Source: Phorcus lineatus (taxonomy: Eukaryota > Mollusca > Gastropoda > Trochida > Trochidae). Taken from it: a stretch of DNA of 64,000 nt. Positions 11,640 through 24,768 of this stretch are shown here, in pieces. Every line of letters starts with the position of its first letter. The first letter of the stretch is position 1. The stretch is from positions 32,238,054 through 32,302,053 of the forward strand of contig OV121094.1 of assembly GCA_921293015.1 (NCBI GenBank), given 5' to 3'. Both the position numbers and the translations under genes were made by a program. The notes under the pieces are model-generated. The model had not been told where the DNA came from and ran no database searches. It saw only the letters and a list, made by a program, of their open reading frames with translations.

Positions 11640-12175
11640 TCTATATAACATTCTTGATAACAGTCTATCAACTTCGATTCAAGCATTATCCAAATCCTTT
11701 CAACCTTCGATTCAATTATCATCATATTCTGTCAACCTTTGATCTAAACATTATCATGTTCTGTCAACCTTCAATTCAATTATTATCATATTCTTACAAC
11801 CTTCGATTTAGACATTACCACATTCTTACAACCTTCGATTTAGACATTATCATATTCTTACAACCTTCGATTTAGACATTATCACATTCTTACAACCTTC
11901 GATTTAGACATTATCACATTCTTGCAACCTTCGATTTAGACATTATCACATTCTTACAACCTTCGATTTAGACATTATCACATTCTTGTAACCTTCGATT
12001 TAGACATTATAACATTCTTACAACCTTCGATTTAGACATTACCACATTCTTACAACCTTCGATTTAGACATTATCATATTCTTACAACCTTCGATTTAGA
12101 CATTATCATATTCTTAAAACTTTCGGTTTAGACATTATCACATTCTATCAACCTTCGATTTATACTCTTATCACA
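11640..12175. repeat. 32-bp tandem array, about 15 copies
   Basis: Units read CTTACAACCTTCGATTTAGA plus CATTATCACATT. They are nearly homogeneous between 11790 and 12120 and more diverged at both edges (TTCTGTCAACCTTCGATTCA type). This is a satellite-like array. The frame through it at 11606-11875 is an artefact. Confidence 0.9.
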
Positions 12176-12332
12176 TGCTATCAACCTTCCTCCAAACATA
12201 ATTCACATTCAACCAACACTTCAAAGCCTCTCTTCGCATCCGCACTATCATCCAAACTCAATCCCCTTACAATCCATTTTTTCTACTCCATACGAATTTA
12301 CCAATCCACCATTTGTACCTATAAATCAAATC

Positions 12333-12668
12333 TGTATTCACGACAAACGCGAAACTCACGTTCCACATTCGCTCAGCTGTTTGTATTCACGACAAACACG
12401 AAACTCACGTTCCACATTCGCTCAGCTGTTTGTATTCACGACAAACACGAAACTCAGTTCTACATTCGCTCAGCTGTTTGTATTCACGACAAACGCGAAA
12501 CTCACGTTCCACATTCGCTCAGCTGTTTGTATTCACGACAAACACGAAACTCAGTTCTACATTCGCTCAGCTGTTTGTATTCACGACAAACGCGAAACTC
12601 ACGTTCCACATTCGCTCAGCTGTTTGTATTCACGACAAACACGAAACTCACGTTCCACATTCAAGGCA
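12333..12668. repeat. 48/49-bp tandem array, about 7 copies
   Basis: Units begin TGTATTCACGACAAAC and end ACATTCGCTCAGCTGTT. Two variants alternate, ACTCACGTTCC (49 bp) and ACTCAGTTCT (48 bp), which suggests higher-order amplification of a dimer. A detached GCTCAGCTGTT copy lies at 12733-12745. Both plus-strand frames across the array repeat themselves and are not genes. Confidence 0.9.
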
Positions 12669-12745
12669 TATCTTCAATAGTCCACTGAGCAGTTTTCCAC
12701 TTACTGTTAACCAATTGTTTTGAAATCCACATTCGCTCAGCTGTT

Positions 12746-14800
12746 TATCCACATACGATCCAAGACCTATCCACACTAATACATTTAAGACTGTGTTTTT
12801 TTATCAACTGACATATACGTGTATTTATCTAGAAAGATAAACTATATTTACAATTTCATCAACAATGTTATCGATCTCATGGCATTCGGGAAGTCGATCT
12901 CTTCTTAAGATATGCTTTATTATGTTCAAGTACTTCTTTTATCCAGAGACTCAATCAACACTAAAGGAACACTTAAGTTAGTTGTATGTTGCACGTGTGT
13001 ACGTATCCCGTCACTTATCCTAATCCTTCAAAAACTCCTACAATACGTCTATTTCAATATCTAACTACTTAAAATAAATCTTGAACAAGTCATACTGTTT
13101 GTCTATTTCAACGTCCAACTACTTAAAGAGTTCTTGAGAAACACCTGTTTATTGTATACTGTTTCTATAAACCTGACCACCGGATTGGGAACGAGACATA
13201 TACTCAACCACAGATGTAAGTCTATTTATCTTATCTAAAATCTCTTGTTAAAAGGCACGTTTCAACAAGAGCGATTATGTGAGCATCGAAAACTGGGAAT
13301 GGGCTGTTATTAAAATGGGACTGCTGTCTAAAACGAAATAGAAAGGGCATGGTCAAGAAAGACTCGCAAACAGAGGTGGCTATTTTCATTCGTCGCCATA
13401 TTTTCGTTGATTATGCAGTACGACGTATTTGTAGGTAACGATATACTAGACAAACATATTGACAGCTCTCGTATGAAGCTGAAATTGGGCTAACAAACGT
13501 ATCCAGTTTCACCTTCAATAAAGATTTAGCCAGCGGAGGCTAATTTGTTGACATGGGTAATTCGTTTGTCTGCTCCCGCAACAATAAAATCGAAAGGGCT
13601 GAGAAGTTTCACGGTTTGTCACGAAACCCGTCACTTGACCGAACAAAACCGAAATTTTCCGATTGACATTATTTCGACATTTGGGTTACAGGGTTCGAGA
13701 TCTTGAGGTCATGAAGGGTAATGCCCATTTTGTGCGTATTCTTACGTACTTTTTCAACATTCAATAAACCTATCGGGTTTCAGTACAATAAAAGCTTGGG
13801 ACTCCAAACTTTAAGATATTTCTGCACGAGATAAACAAGGTCGTATACGTTTGATCCGATTGTCATAGCCATTGTCCCTTAACAATAACATAAAAACCAA
13901 TTTCCATAAGATAAGAGACAATTCCTAGGGGTAATTCCAACTTCCAGACGGGATTTATTTCAAATTAAATTCTGTCCTTACAGATTTGGGGTCCTTTATA
14001 CAAATGTAAGATCTTCCCCATAGAAAAAAACGTGCAAGTTTCGATTGACGGAAATATGAAAATGTTAGATAAATTTAATCTATTACCCTAGGACATGTTC
14101 TTAACAATAAGAACCGCATTTGATCAGTTAAAAAAATTCTATGCCCAAGTGTGTATGTAAACTCACAGAAGTGTTTGTAAATATCAGCATTCGATATGAA
14201 AAAGCATGAACCCGGGACATCTCCGTGACTAACTCCAATGCAAACAGATTGAAATTCATTTTACTTGATATAGACTTTGAAAATCAAAGATCACTCAGAA
14301 AACATGTAAGAAATGATAATAATGTATTGTTCACTATATTTATTATCAAGGTATTTCGATATTTGTTTATTTGGAATATTGAGTGAAATAAGTGCGTCAT
14401 ATAGGTAACAGATGGATGGAATAAAGCATGATTCGTGACGGTTTCTAAGTTATAAAACGCGCTTGTCATCTTGCATGACGTCTTAAGAATACATTAAGAA
14501 TAACTGGCAGCATAGGCATTGACGTTTATAAATGAATATGGTGTATTAAACTATATATGCACCAATAACTTGTCTGGTGAAGAACCGAATACAATGGGCT
14601 TTGATATTAGAATCATGATTTACATTTATCGTTTAAAGATGGGGATGTGATTTCAGTTTCAGCGTTTATAAATATATTTTTTTATTTCAAAAAAAGACTA
14701 ATTTTCCCTTATTTCATATTGAATTAATATTAGCGTATATAGTGCTAAAGCATGTTCAAAGCCAAATGGTATGTCACCAAAGACGGAGTATTTCTTTAAT
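12746..14800. other. No gene seen
   Basis: AT-rich sequence with no recognisable coding, RNA or repeat structure. Confidence 0.45.
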
Positions 14801-14869
14801 ACCTTATGAAAAGAGGACCACATCTCTATGTTCATATTCTCTTCTAATCCGGATTTCATTGAATACGAT

Positions 14870-15650
14870 TAAGTGTGTGATAACTGATTTTAGTGAATGG
14901 ATAAATAAGGTTATCTTGTAGATTTCAAATAATATACTGCTTCGCGGAAAGGGGTGTCTTATCCAAATATTGTATCCCTTGACACACCTGGATTTACAGT
15001 TTTGTAGCAATGAATAAAATAGTACAAGTTTTGTAAAATGATTCACGGAAGAGATGGTTGAGGTACCTTTGTAACTTTCGAGTAACACAATGCTTTGTAT
15101 AAAGGGGGAGTTTTTTTTCAAAATATGCTCTCCCTCTACAAACTTGGATTTAAAAACTGGTAACAAAGAATAGAATATGATAAGTGATGATAAAATATTC
15201 AGCGAATGACGTACGGAGGTTGTCACTGAAACTTAAATTAACAAACTGCTGAATGGAAAGGGCGTCTAATCTAGATATTTTCTCCCTCTAAACACATTGA
15301 GTTCACAATTTGAAATGTATAAATTGTTATAAGCGTTTGTAAAATGATACAAGGGAATGGATAAAGGGGGTTATCTTTGTAACTTTCAACTTATATGAAA
15401 GGTAGGGGGTCTTATTGAACTCAGCTCTCCTTCTGCATACCTGGATTCCATATTAATTTTCAATAAATGAAATAAGTAATGGGTTTGTAAAATGATTCAA
15501 GGGAGGGGATACCTCAGGTTACTATCGTGACTCTTATACCGTTTCATAGGGGCCTTATCCGAATATCCATTTCTTAACACCTTGATTTCACAATATGCAT
15601 GAATGAAATACGTTTAGGGCGGGCTAAATGATTCAGTGGATTTTATACAG
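14870..15650. repeat. Degenerate tandem repeat, about 150-bp units, 5 copies
   Basis: Diverged units each contain a TCTCCCT-like block, a TGGATTT-like block and GTAAAATGATTCA(A/C)(G)GG, the last at about 15033, 15340, 15487 and 15622, with a weaker version near 15190. The open frames at 14804-15226 and 15628-15834 lie within or beside it and show no protein motif. Confidence 0.55.
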
Positions 15651-16640
15651 GCTTGGTGAAATGGACACTGTTCATTTCCTGGTGGCACCCCTGACTCCGA
15701 TATTTTCAACGCTCCACTGGTTCTCACATACCGCATGCGTTTATCAATGTTCCCGGAATAACAAAGGGTACGTAACAGCTTTTCTCAGGATTGAGACATT
15801 TGCTTTGTGTCAAGTGTCAGGTATTCAAAGATGACGCACTTAAGCTGTTTGCCTGAGAGCGTGACATATTTATTGAACAGCTTTTTTGTCCACTTGTTTT
15901 CAATGATTCATCAAAAAAACTTTTGATAAGACAGTGTTCAGTTTTTTCAGTTCTTCAATGATAGAATAACCCGACAAACAGACAAACGCGCTTTACATGA
16001 CGGTCCCATCAAACTTTAGTCTTCAACCAGAAATTTAAAAAATTCGCAAAACTAGGATATGATTTTTTAAATTTACATTTTTACATATAGGCATGTGCAA
16101 GATACACAGACTGGCATTGTTTACCTTTATTTCAAAACATTTTATCATTTTCTGTAAAATATGATATATCCTGTTATAATTCACAATTATATTACACTTA
16201 CACTAAATATTAATCCCACATATGAATTTAAAACTGTCACCTTAAACGGTTCATGATTAAAATCAGTGGAAATGTTTGAAACACTAGTTTATCGTATATG
16301 AAATTTCAATTTGTTAAATGGCTAATTTCTTGAAATGTCATCTTTGTTCTGATTTCCTTACTATAAAAACAGATGGTGAATGGTTGTAATAGATTACATG
16401 AAATGATTTCAAACCAAACTTTACCTTAAACCAATCATTTCTCAAATCAAAGTTTAGTAAAATTTACAAAGTAAACATAAATTCATTACTAAAATCGAAA
16501 CATAAACCGGACCAAGTGGTTAAAAACTATTTCAGACCTCATTTTCTTATCAATCAGTGGTCTTTAAAGATAAATCAAGTCCATAAAAATTGTCCCAATA
16601 AATTACGTCGAATCTCGTACAAACAAACAAAATAAACAGT
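15651..16640. other. No gene seen
   Basis: AT-rich sequence with no supported feature. It may be intronic to the glycosyltransferase gene. Confidence 0.4.
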
Positions 16641-16646
16641 ACTCAC

Positions 16647-16935
16647 AAAACGGCGACAACACCAGCCGAAGAACGCACACACATATATCGCATGTCTGGC
16701 CGGCCATAGCTAGCGTGGGAGTATCGCGCAACGATCTAACCGCTACCAGTTTTCCACCCGTTATAACCTGATTCAGTCCTAGCAGGGTCTTTCAAAGGGT
16801 AGCTGCGAATGATTTTTAATTGCTTGAGATCAGTCGTTGGCAAACAATATTCATTGTGGTAGCGTAGACGTAGTTCGCTTTTGATGAGAAGAACCGGTCC
16901 TGCTTACTTTAAATGCGCAAAGGTGCACAATTAAT
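16647..16935 (-). other. Candidate alternative first exon 1a of the GT32-like gene
   Basis: This GC- and CpG-richer island on the minus strand ends in a strong splice donor (CGTTTT|GTGAGTACT, exon end at 16647). An ATG at 16707 opens a 20-codon frame (MAGQTCDICVCVLRL...). It leaves one base at the donor, the phase needed by the acceptor at 9788. An earlier ATG near 16858 makes only a short upstream frame, so the exon could equally be untranslated. That it joins the glycosyltransferase exon is inference. Between them no other minus-strand gene is visible. Confidence 0.35.
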
Positions 16936-16994
16936 TCCATTTATTACCTACGAGGGGAACCATACGGTGCACTGGGGTAAAATATCGTTTTTTT

Positions 16995-17060
16995 TATTAT
17001 GACGTCACATTATAAACAACGATTTGACGTCACAGTTCGCCTATGACATTGCTTTGCAAA
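16995..17060 (-). promoter_or_regulatory. Promoter-like region with two CRE palindromes
   Basis: Two perfect TGACGTCA palindromes (17000-17007 and 17025-17032), 25 bp apart, are followed at about 17050-17060 by an ATTTGCAAAG octamer-like motif on the minus strand. TGACGTCA is the established CREB/ATF site. They sit about 100-300 bp upstream of candidate exon 1a. Confidence 0.45.
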
Positions 17061-17284
17061 TGCGCCGACGGCGGGTAATTCGCCTTTCCTAAAACGTGTA
17101 TTTTGATTATTTTTTATTGATTAGGCGACTTCGTTATTAAACAGAATATTATATTCGTGTCAATAATATATTATGTTCACGACATTCGTGCCAAAATAGA
17201 ATTATATATCCCTCGCCCCCGCTCGAGAAATACGCATATCGTGTCATTTCATCTAGCTAAAGAAGTGTTTCATCTTGGGTAAAT

Positions 17285-17550
17285 ATCAGTTTCATGTAAT
17301 AATCGGTCAATTCAGTTCACCCAGAGTAAATTTGTTTCACCTAGGGTAAATCTTGTTTCACTCAGGTTAAAACTTGTTTCACCTATGATAAATATTGTTT
17401 CATTCAGGGTAAATCGTATACACAAAGGTTGAATTAGTTACACCTGTTATAATCTAGTTTCATATATGGTAAATTTTGTTTCAACAAGGGTAAATTTTGT
17501 TTCACCCAAGACAAATGTAGTTTACCTGGGGTAAATTTGGTGCCATCTTC
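17285..17550. repeat. Degenerate 21-22-bp tandem repeat, about 12 copies
   Basis: Units of the form (T)TTGTTTCACC(T/C)AGGGTAAAT repeat with frequent substitutions. Start points include about 17334, 17355, 17376 and 17397. Non-coding. Confidence 0.7.
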
Positions 17551-18180
17551 TGTAACTTAAGCTTAATCTAGGTTAAAATTGCTCTGCTAACATCTTCACA
17601 TTGGCTCATCCACAGTGATTTTAAGCAAAAACATATTTTAAGTTTCGATGAAGGTCATACTAACGTGCAACAAAATAAAATCCATTAAATATATTGTCTC
17701 GGCCCCTGACCATATCAAGTAAAAAAAACTTGTAATAATATCTATACTCATGTACTGTCGTTCTTCATTCGTATTTCCCATTTCTGAACTAACTTCTCTT
17801 TAAAAAACTGAAAATCAAACAGGTTTTTTCAGGATCTGCTACTTTTGTTCAAGGGTTCAAGGTCACATTGACGAGATTGTTCACGAGCGTGCACCGGTGA
17901 CCTATGAGGTCACATTAAAACCAATTAGCTTTGTCCCGTGAAAGGTCAATTCGAACATCACGAAAAGTTCTTAGGACACCTGTGTATCTTATCGAATTTA
18001 TTATTTATCACGTAACCATTGCTTTGATCCCAATAGCGAGTGTGTTCTTTGATAAAGCGGTCAAATTTCCCTGGTCTGGTTTAAAGACATGTTTTTGGCC
18101 ATGTACAGTTTTTACGTATAGTGAAAAGAAGTTGACTGTTTTGAATCTCAAAGATATATTAAATATATTAATTGGATAAG

Positions 18181-18196
18181 ACAGAGAGAGACGGAT

Positions 18197-18266
<70 letters not shown>

Positions 18267-18295
18267 GGATAGAGAGACAGACATCCTAATAGAGA
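18181..18295. repeat. GA/GACA microsatellite
   Basis: A long run of (AG)n is followed by (ACAG)n and GATAGAGAGACAG interruptions. The minus-strand Ser/Leu-rich frame at 18008-18439 is a product of this repeat. Confidence 0.95.
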
Positions 18296-18439
18296 GACAG
18301 AGAGAGGGAGCAACGATGCAATGGAAAGAAAGGGGGATAAAGAGTGGATATTGAACGATAAAGATATATCTACATTGAAAAATATATCTGTGTGCAATAC
18401 AAGTGAAAGAGAGACACAGAGATATACGGAAATAGACAT

Positions 18440-19290
18440 GTTATAACACTATATCTCGAGAAAAACATACGTGATTTCAAGACATGAAAATGTTTTTAGA
18501 TAACCCACATAAATTTTAAATAGGGCAGTTGAAACGTGGTGCATGAATGCAACTTAGGCTGGACGAATTCAAAAGGAATTCTCCCTTTACTTTTACTATA
18601 GGCGTGAGGGGATTCTAAGGTTTATCTTATACAACATCCATGGTGATCGTGTGTACTTTCACTGACTGTTTTACATATCTAGATATGTTGCAAGGGTATC
18701 ATCTTTGCCCCTTTCTTTTCATGCAAAGTGTATCAAATGTTTTCAAAGTAATGTAAATCTAACAAACATCATGTCTAAGTGGGAAAAGATATGCTTTTTC
18801 TATCGTAGAAATAATTAAGTTCGAGAAAACTGTTTTGTACTGTTTAATATTGATAACACGTTCAATTTAAACAAGGTTTTTGACGGACATGTTAAAACTA
18901 AATTGTTGAGCAGCACGTTTGATGTGAAACATTATTAATCCAAATTTTAACCATTGAGAAAATATTAGATTATCTTTCGACATAACAATTTTTTTCAACA
19001 AACTGAATAATTTTTACAACTCTTGTAATAAGTCATTGAAGGACATTTGAATAATAAATATTGTATTTCATCACAATATTGCATTTAAATCATAACATGC
19101 TAATAGGAATTTTTAGTAAACATCAAAAATCATAACTGAGTTTCTCAAAATAAAAAAAATCTTCTTCAAAAGTGTAATAACTAAATACTTAACAAAAGAT
19201 AAAAGATTGTAAACGAACTTTTTAACGAAAACGAAATATACAAGGGGCGATACATGACATTTTATCATCCAAATAGAAAATATGGTTATA
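18440..19290. other. No gene seen
   Basis: AT-rich sequence with no supported feature. Confidence 0.4.
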
Positions 19291-19298
19291 TCACATAC

Positions 19299-19416
19299 CG
19301 TTTTCTATGCCGCGAAAATAAGTTATCTCCGACCCTTGGTACATCAGTATAACTTAGCATGAAAGGCACGATAAGCACACCTTTCTAGAACAGTGTCACG
19401 TGAAAGAATGCACGGG
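19299..19416 (-). other. Candidate alternative first exon 1b of the GT32-like gene
   Basis: About 30 nt downstream of a TATA-like box on the minus strand, a short moderately GC-rich segment ends at a donor GAAAACG|GTATGT (exon end at 19299). An ATG at 19344 gives 15 codons (MYQGSEITYFRGIEN) and leaves one base at the donor. This again matches the phase of the acceptor at 9788. A slightly earlier ATG at 19359 is in a different frame, so translation from this exon is uncertain. Confidence 0.3.
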
Positions 19417-19443
19417 AACCACGCTTTGAAATGAACAACAGTT

Positions 19444-19495
19444 GTATATAACAATCAAAGCACGCACCGCACGTTCTGACCTTTGTCTATTGGCT
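19444..19495 (-). promoter_or_regulatory. CCAAT plus TATA promoter-like module
   Basis: On the minus strand AGCCAATAG (19495-19487) precedes TTATATAC (19451-19444) by about 40 bp. The predicted start site would be near 19416. An E-box CACGTG lies at 19398-19403. This is the spacing expected of a focused RNA polymerase II promoter. Confidence 0.4.
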
Positions 19496-20030
19496 ACAAT
19501 TAAGATCAAGACGTTATAAGTAAAATTACAGCCGGTTACGTGTGAATTTTTTTCGTTTTTACACAAAATAATAGCCTAAGGGCATTTTGAACCTTAAAAA
19601 AACCTAAAGCTCCGCCACAGGTGTTTCATTATTTTTCTGTCCTTAATTGAATCAGCCATTTATTGTGTTTTCGTGGAAAAAGCTCTTTGTTTTCAGATAT
19701 TTTTTCTTTTGAAGGAGTGACATGCATCGATGACTTTGACAAGGTCATTGATAAAAAATATTATGGCATATGGCAGTACAAGATGTTTAATTCGAGCACA
19801 ATACAAAGGTTTTTAATTGCGAACGTTAGCATGAATTTAAATGAAAATCTATTCCACGTAAAAGGAGACATGCTTGCTTTTCCTTTCAAGAATGTGATGG
19901 TTTCTAAGATGATTTTATTAGAGTGAATAAAATAATGCAATTATTTATTGTAACTCCCCCTTAAATGGACACACTTAAAGCGAATCAAAATTGCTTAAAT
20001 GGGCTCAAAATTTCACCGTCTTCATCTGTG

Positions 20031-20096
20031 TCATTCTCTCCCAACAGAGGTAGCCCCGTCATAGGAATTTATGACGGCTACCTGTGGGGAGAGAAT
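20031..20096. repeat. Hairpin, about 28-bp arms
   Basis: The arms start CATTCTCTCCC and end GGGAGAGAATG and also pair GGTAGCC with GGCTACC and GTCATA with TATGAC. A few bulges and an 8-nt loop interrupt them. It is probably the remnant of a fold-back MITE. A structured RNA cannot be excluded. Confidence 0.6.
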
Positions 20097-21035
20097 GTAA
20101 AAAATTTTAAATTCTAATATGAATTTTTAATTTCTAACCAAAGTACATATCACCTACAGCTCCTGCCAGTAAATAACGTGCAAGACCAGTTTAACACGTT
20201 GGTATAATTCAAAAATAACGTATCAATTTGAAAAACTCTTTGTAAACTGGGAAAGGAAATGCAGTGCACATTCATATACATGAGTCATTCGTTAAAAGTT
20301 TCAAGTCGTGTTAACAATATTCCACAAAGTACCAATTTACGAGAAAGACTCACCAAAACGGCTTGAAATTAAAATATTCTCACGTTCCACACAAGTGAGC
20401 TATAAAAAATTTCATATCCACTAATAGTATGAGAAAAGAACTAAAACACGTTCACCATGTCTGAAAAACAAATAAAAAACGATCAGCCAGATATCACAAA
20501 ACATAAGTATGGCGGCTACAATGAAGACAAGGTGATTTCTGTTTGACCAGAGAGTACTTTACAAATAAAATATGGCAATAACGGTATATTCCAATATACC
20601 TAATGTATATCAATATGTATTAAAGTCCCAGGGTGTCTGAAGACATGCTTCGTTAATTCCCTTATCAATAATACCTTTTTATAAGTAAACCCGCATGTGA
20701 AAGTAACGAGGGGCTGTTAATGTAAGCGTGAAAGCTACAGAAATATTTGTCGCGAATAGATTACTAGTACTGTAAGAAATGGCACCTTACTCTAACCAAC
20801 ACCCTTCTTAAAAGGTATCTATTAACTGTAAATTGTTTGAATAAATGTTGCTGTTGCAATCAGATCTGGTTCTTGATGTAAATGTTTTTGTTAATTTGAC
20901 TTTATTGCTAATGTACTTTTAACAAGAAGGTATCCATGACAACATGACAACATGAAAGCAAACTCATCAAAATCACCCCAATCGTCTACGATATTCAGGA
21001 ACACTGCTTTTGTAATCGAGGGACACAGTCTTAAA

Positions 21036-21640
21036 GGCACTATGGCACGCATTTTTGCGCTCAAATTTGCCATTTCAGGGTATATGAGGAGGATGTATAT
21101 ACTTACATCTTATACTTATACATACTTATATATTTACTTTAACTTCCTATTGATGCAATAAACTGCTTGTTATTTTTACAACTATCCTGCAATAGATAAT
21201 GGAAACGTTAAGCCGGTCCTTCAGTGTCCTTTGTGCACAAATCGTAAATATTGATTGTTTGAAACGGCTGATCTAGAAATGTGTTCATCTTTAGAACTAG
21301 TTTAGTCTTTTTACTGCGAACAAATTGTTAACAGCTCAACAGCTTACTTCACACATTCCTTTTTTCACAGTATTAGAATTGCCGTTGTATATCAAACATA
21401 TAGGGCTGCCGTTTTGAGATTTCAGGATGTTCCCAAAATCAAATTTTTTCTGATACCATAGTTCATGCGTATTCAATGTAACTTTTCATTAATATCTTCC
21501 GGTCCTATAAAATCTATAGTTTGATTATCTGCATATTTTCGAAAATGATCAAATGGTTGATACCTTACGGTTCGTTAGTAATACCAAGACATTATTTGTG
21601 CGTGTCCGATTTACGATAAATTGGGGTCGATGAAAACTTA
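21036..21640 (-). mobile_element. TTAA MITE, family B, inverted diverged copy
   Basis: Directly after TTAA (21032-21035) comes AGGCACTATGGCACGC, a close match to the family B TIR (AGGCACTAGTGCACGC). The next 200 bp resemble the reverse complement of the family B 3' half (TTGATGCAATAAA, GTGCACAAAT). The distal end is too diverged to place exactly. Confidence 0.45.
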
Positions 21641-21756
21641 TAGCATTACTACCGGGGATTTTATTTTGCTATTTACACCGCTCTATAACGATTATGAGGC
21701 TGTTATCACCATAATAGGGGTAGGGGAGTCTGTTATACCATGCAAAAAGCTATTTT

Positions 21757-22195
21757 AAGCGACTAACGCACATCAATATTTGATAATTATAAACAACGCA
21801 CAGATGATACATATCTCTCCATGTTATAAACGGTCCGAACTCAGGTAAACTTTAATGTACGTTAATTTTATATTTGCCATACAATCTGAAGACAAAAGAC
21901 GACAGCTGCTATTGTTAATGCAACGTCAGTTATTATACTGCGATTAAGAAATTAGTGTGAAGATACAGATGTACTTTAACAAATAATAGTTGTCCTTAGT
22001 CCTTTGTTAAAACTTAAAAAGTTAAGATATTCCTATTCAGTCGTTTTCAACAATCATTATTCCCTCAAATTGTGCACAACCGACTCTTCCACCGCCTTAA
22101 ATCTTTTATCATTGATTGCAGGTCATTTTTTAAAAGAATATTGGGTATTTTATTACATCGACGTAAGGTCTAAGTAAGTGCATAAGTATGATATA
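21757..22195 (+). mobile_element. TTAA MITE, family B, partial copy
   Basis: This begins after TTAA with GCGACTAACGCAC. It carries the family B landmarks CAATATTTG..AAACAACGCACAGAT, CATATCTCTCC, TTGTGCACAACCGA and CATTGATTGCAGGTCA. The middle and right end are deleted or too diverged to match. Confidence 0.45.
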
Positions 22196-22959
22196 AGTAT
22201 ATGCATATGAACCACTATAACCAATTTTGCTTACAACAAAGTTTTTATCTAAACCATGGGCGGTGCCGCTGAAAATGCCAGAGGAGCTCTTGGTTCAAAC
22301 CTCTTTCACTATATACAGACCTCTTTTAGAAAGGTACATTTTCACTAGTCAGAAAGAATTAAATTTGGATATGAGGTACAAAAGATTACTTTGTATTATC
22401 ATTTTGATAACACCATGCTCGCGTATGCGTTTATCAAACTCATCTTTTGTCAATTGAATGTATCGTTGTCAACAGATAATAACGTTTTAAATGAATTTTT
22501 TATAAAATTACGATAATAATGACTCTGCGTTACGTCCTGCGGAGGATGAATATGCATTTAGATGAGCTTAGTTTCCCATTTTGAATATGGAAGAGAATAA
22601 ACAACTTGAAGGTATACGATACGTTGTATGCATTTAAGAACGGCTGTGGGATACGACTTTGTAGAAATAATCAAATGTTATTTTTTAGAACGGAGGGTGT
22701 TACCAAGTCCAGATAAAAGCTCTTTTGTGACGGTGACGTGATGACTACTTTGAAGACATCTGATGATGCAGCTCTATACTTACTTAAATGTATCTGAAAT
22801 GAATGGTAACAATATCTGTTTTCGAAAGATGAAATTAGTCATTATTAACAAGCTAAAGAAGATCATTTGACTATAAAAGTTTTGAATTTTGTAAATCTAG
22901 TGCAAGGAGGGATGACAACCTGTTTTTTATTTCTGACAACGAATTGAAAGGCATTAAAA

Positions 22960-23640
22960 TGCTTACTGTACGTGCTAGAAGACCACGGGGATGCATGTTG
23001 CACTTAAAACTCAAGTGGATAGGTACTTTATTCAATTCAATACTTAAAGGCCACAAGCCTATAGTACAAATAGTTGTATGTTGCACTTTAAGAGTACATT
23101 TGCAGACAAAAAGAGGGTTGAACCACTCACATTTCAGAGAAAACGTGAAAAGGTGAGTCTTGTTGTACATTTCAGAGATATGGGACACCTGAAGAACGGG
23201 GATTGACGTTCTACATTTCAGAAATAAGATCAGTGTACGGAATGCGATGGGGGTGTGGGGGGGGGGGTATTACACATTTCAGAGAGCACAAGTACGGTAA
23301 GCTCGGGTTTTGATGGTGTACATTTCAGTGAGTAGGGGCACGCATCGCAACGAGTTTTGTTGTACATTTAAGAGAGCATGTGCACGAAAAGCACGGGAAT
23401 TGATGTTGTACATTTCAGAAATCACGTGCACGAAAAGCACGGGGAGTCTTATTGAACGTTTCAATGACAAGGACAAGTAATTCACGGGAATTGAAGATGT
23501 ACATTTCAATATAGCGCGTTCCAAATATTATACAAACAAGAACACGAAGTCGGTTTAACTCAAAAAGCATAAAAAAAATATCGAGCTAGAAAGAGCACGG
23601 GAATGCATGTTGTATATTCGAGACCCTAGGAAGACAAAAG
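22960..23640. repeat. Degenerate tandem repeat built on GTACATTTCAGA
   Basis: About ten irregular units of 55-65 bp share TGTTGTACATTTCAGA and GCACGGG(A)ATTGA. The best copies are near 23155, 23205, 23318, 23360, 23405 and 23500. Several small frames on both strands here merely follow the repeat. Confidence 0.5.
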
Positions 23641-23998
23641 ACCCTATATTTACTTACTTTGTTTATTTTCTGTAGGGATGAAAATATAACGATCAGACGA
23701 TGATATGAATACACGGGAGATAATTGTGACATCGTCGGTTAGCACAATATTATAATATAACGACCAGTTAGCATTTTAATGGAAAATGATTCAAACTAGC
23801 AAATTATGGATAAACATATCTTCAAATCCTGATCCCTGTGCGTTGCTCTGCTAACAGACCACGACTAAAAGATAACATCAACAAAACGTCTTGTAGATTG
23901 TGAACTTGAGTGCGACACGGACCGTACATAAACCCACTGTGGCTATAAATCTCGTATCAGACAGCTACTTACTATCATCATCATCATTATTTTATTTT

Positions 23999-24080
23999 TT
24001 TTATTATAATTATAATTATAATTATAATTATAATTATAATTATAATTATAATTATAATTATAATTATTATTATTATTAGA
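23999..24080. repeat. (TTATAA)n microsatellite
   Basis: Uninterrupted 6-bp ATAATT repeats occur at 24003-24070, flanked by TTA runs. Confidence 0.95.
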
Positions 24081-24768
24081 GATCTTTTAAAATTCAATAG
24101 ATAAAAAATAAACGCTGGATTTTTTTTTCTAATCTTCTTATGCTCAAATAACCAGACGTGCAAAAATGACATCAATTGTTATTTTCTTAAAGCAAACAGA
24201 CCGTTCACACTTAACGGTCGACGAGACAGTTCATAGGAAAGATACAAAAGGAAAATGATCTAGCTGCACTCGCCCAATTCAAACACAACGGGAGCCGTAT
24301 TAAAACCACTCCTTTTAGGCATCACAATCCTCAAACTCTACTTCTGTATTCATGGCCAACGACATGACGTATCATATGTTTACTAGGAGAAAAGTCCATG
24401 CTTGTGCTTAAAATTGTTAACAAGTCTCCTAAGTGCTATTTATGTTTTCATACTGCATTGTGTATTTCGAACATTTTAGCATATTTTATATTAGACAGAT
24501 TTAAGTTTAGGATCTAAAGTTTATTCTGAAATACTTTTTAAAAATTAATGTTAAACGATATATGACAAAATTTACCTTTCATCTTATCAAATAACTAATC
24601 TTAGACAGTATATCTAAATTATGATATTTTAATGGCTGTGAATAATTTTGTGTTAATATTTTATAGTATTGACAGTATGTTCTGTCACTTACAATAAATC
24701 TGTTTATCTTAACCATTATTATAAAAACCACTAACTACATCATAGCAACAAGGCAATAGTTTACTCAC
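24081..24768. other. No gene seen
   Basis: AT-rich sequence with no supported feature. It begins the possible long intron downstream of candidate exon 1c. Confidence 0.4.

Noticed and set aside
18008-18439. Ser/Leu-rich membrane-like protein
   Set aside because: Product of the GA microsatellite on the opposite strand.
19663-19926. 87-codon plus frame with protein-like composition
   Set aside because: It begins at TTG, no domain is recognised, and there is no promoter or splice signal beside it.
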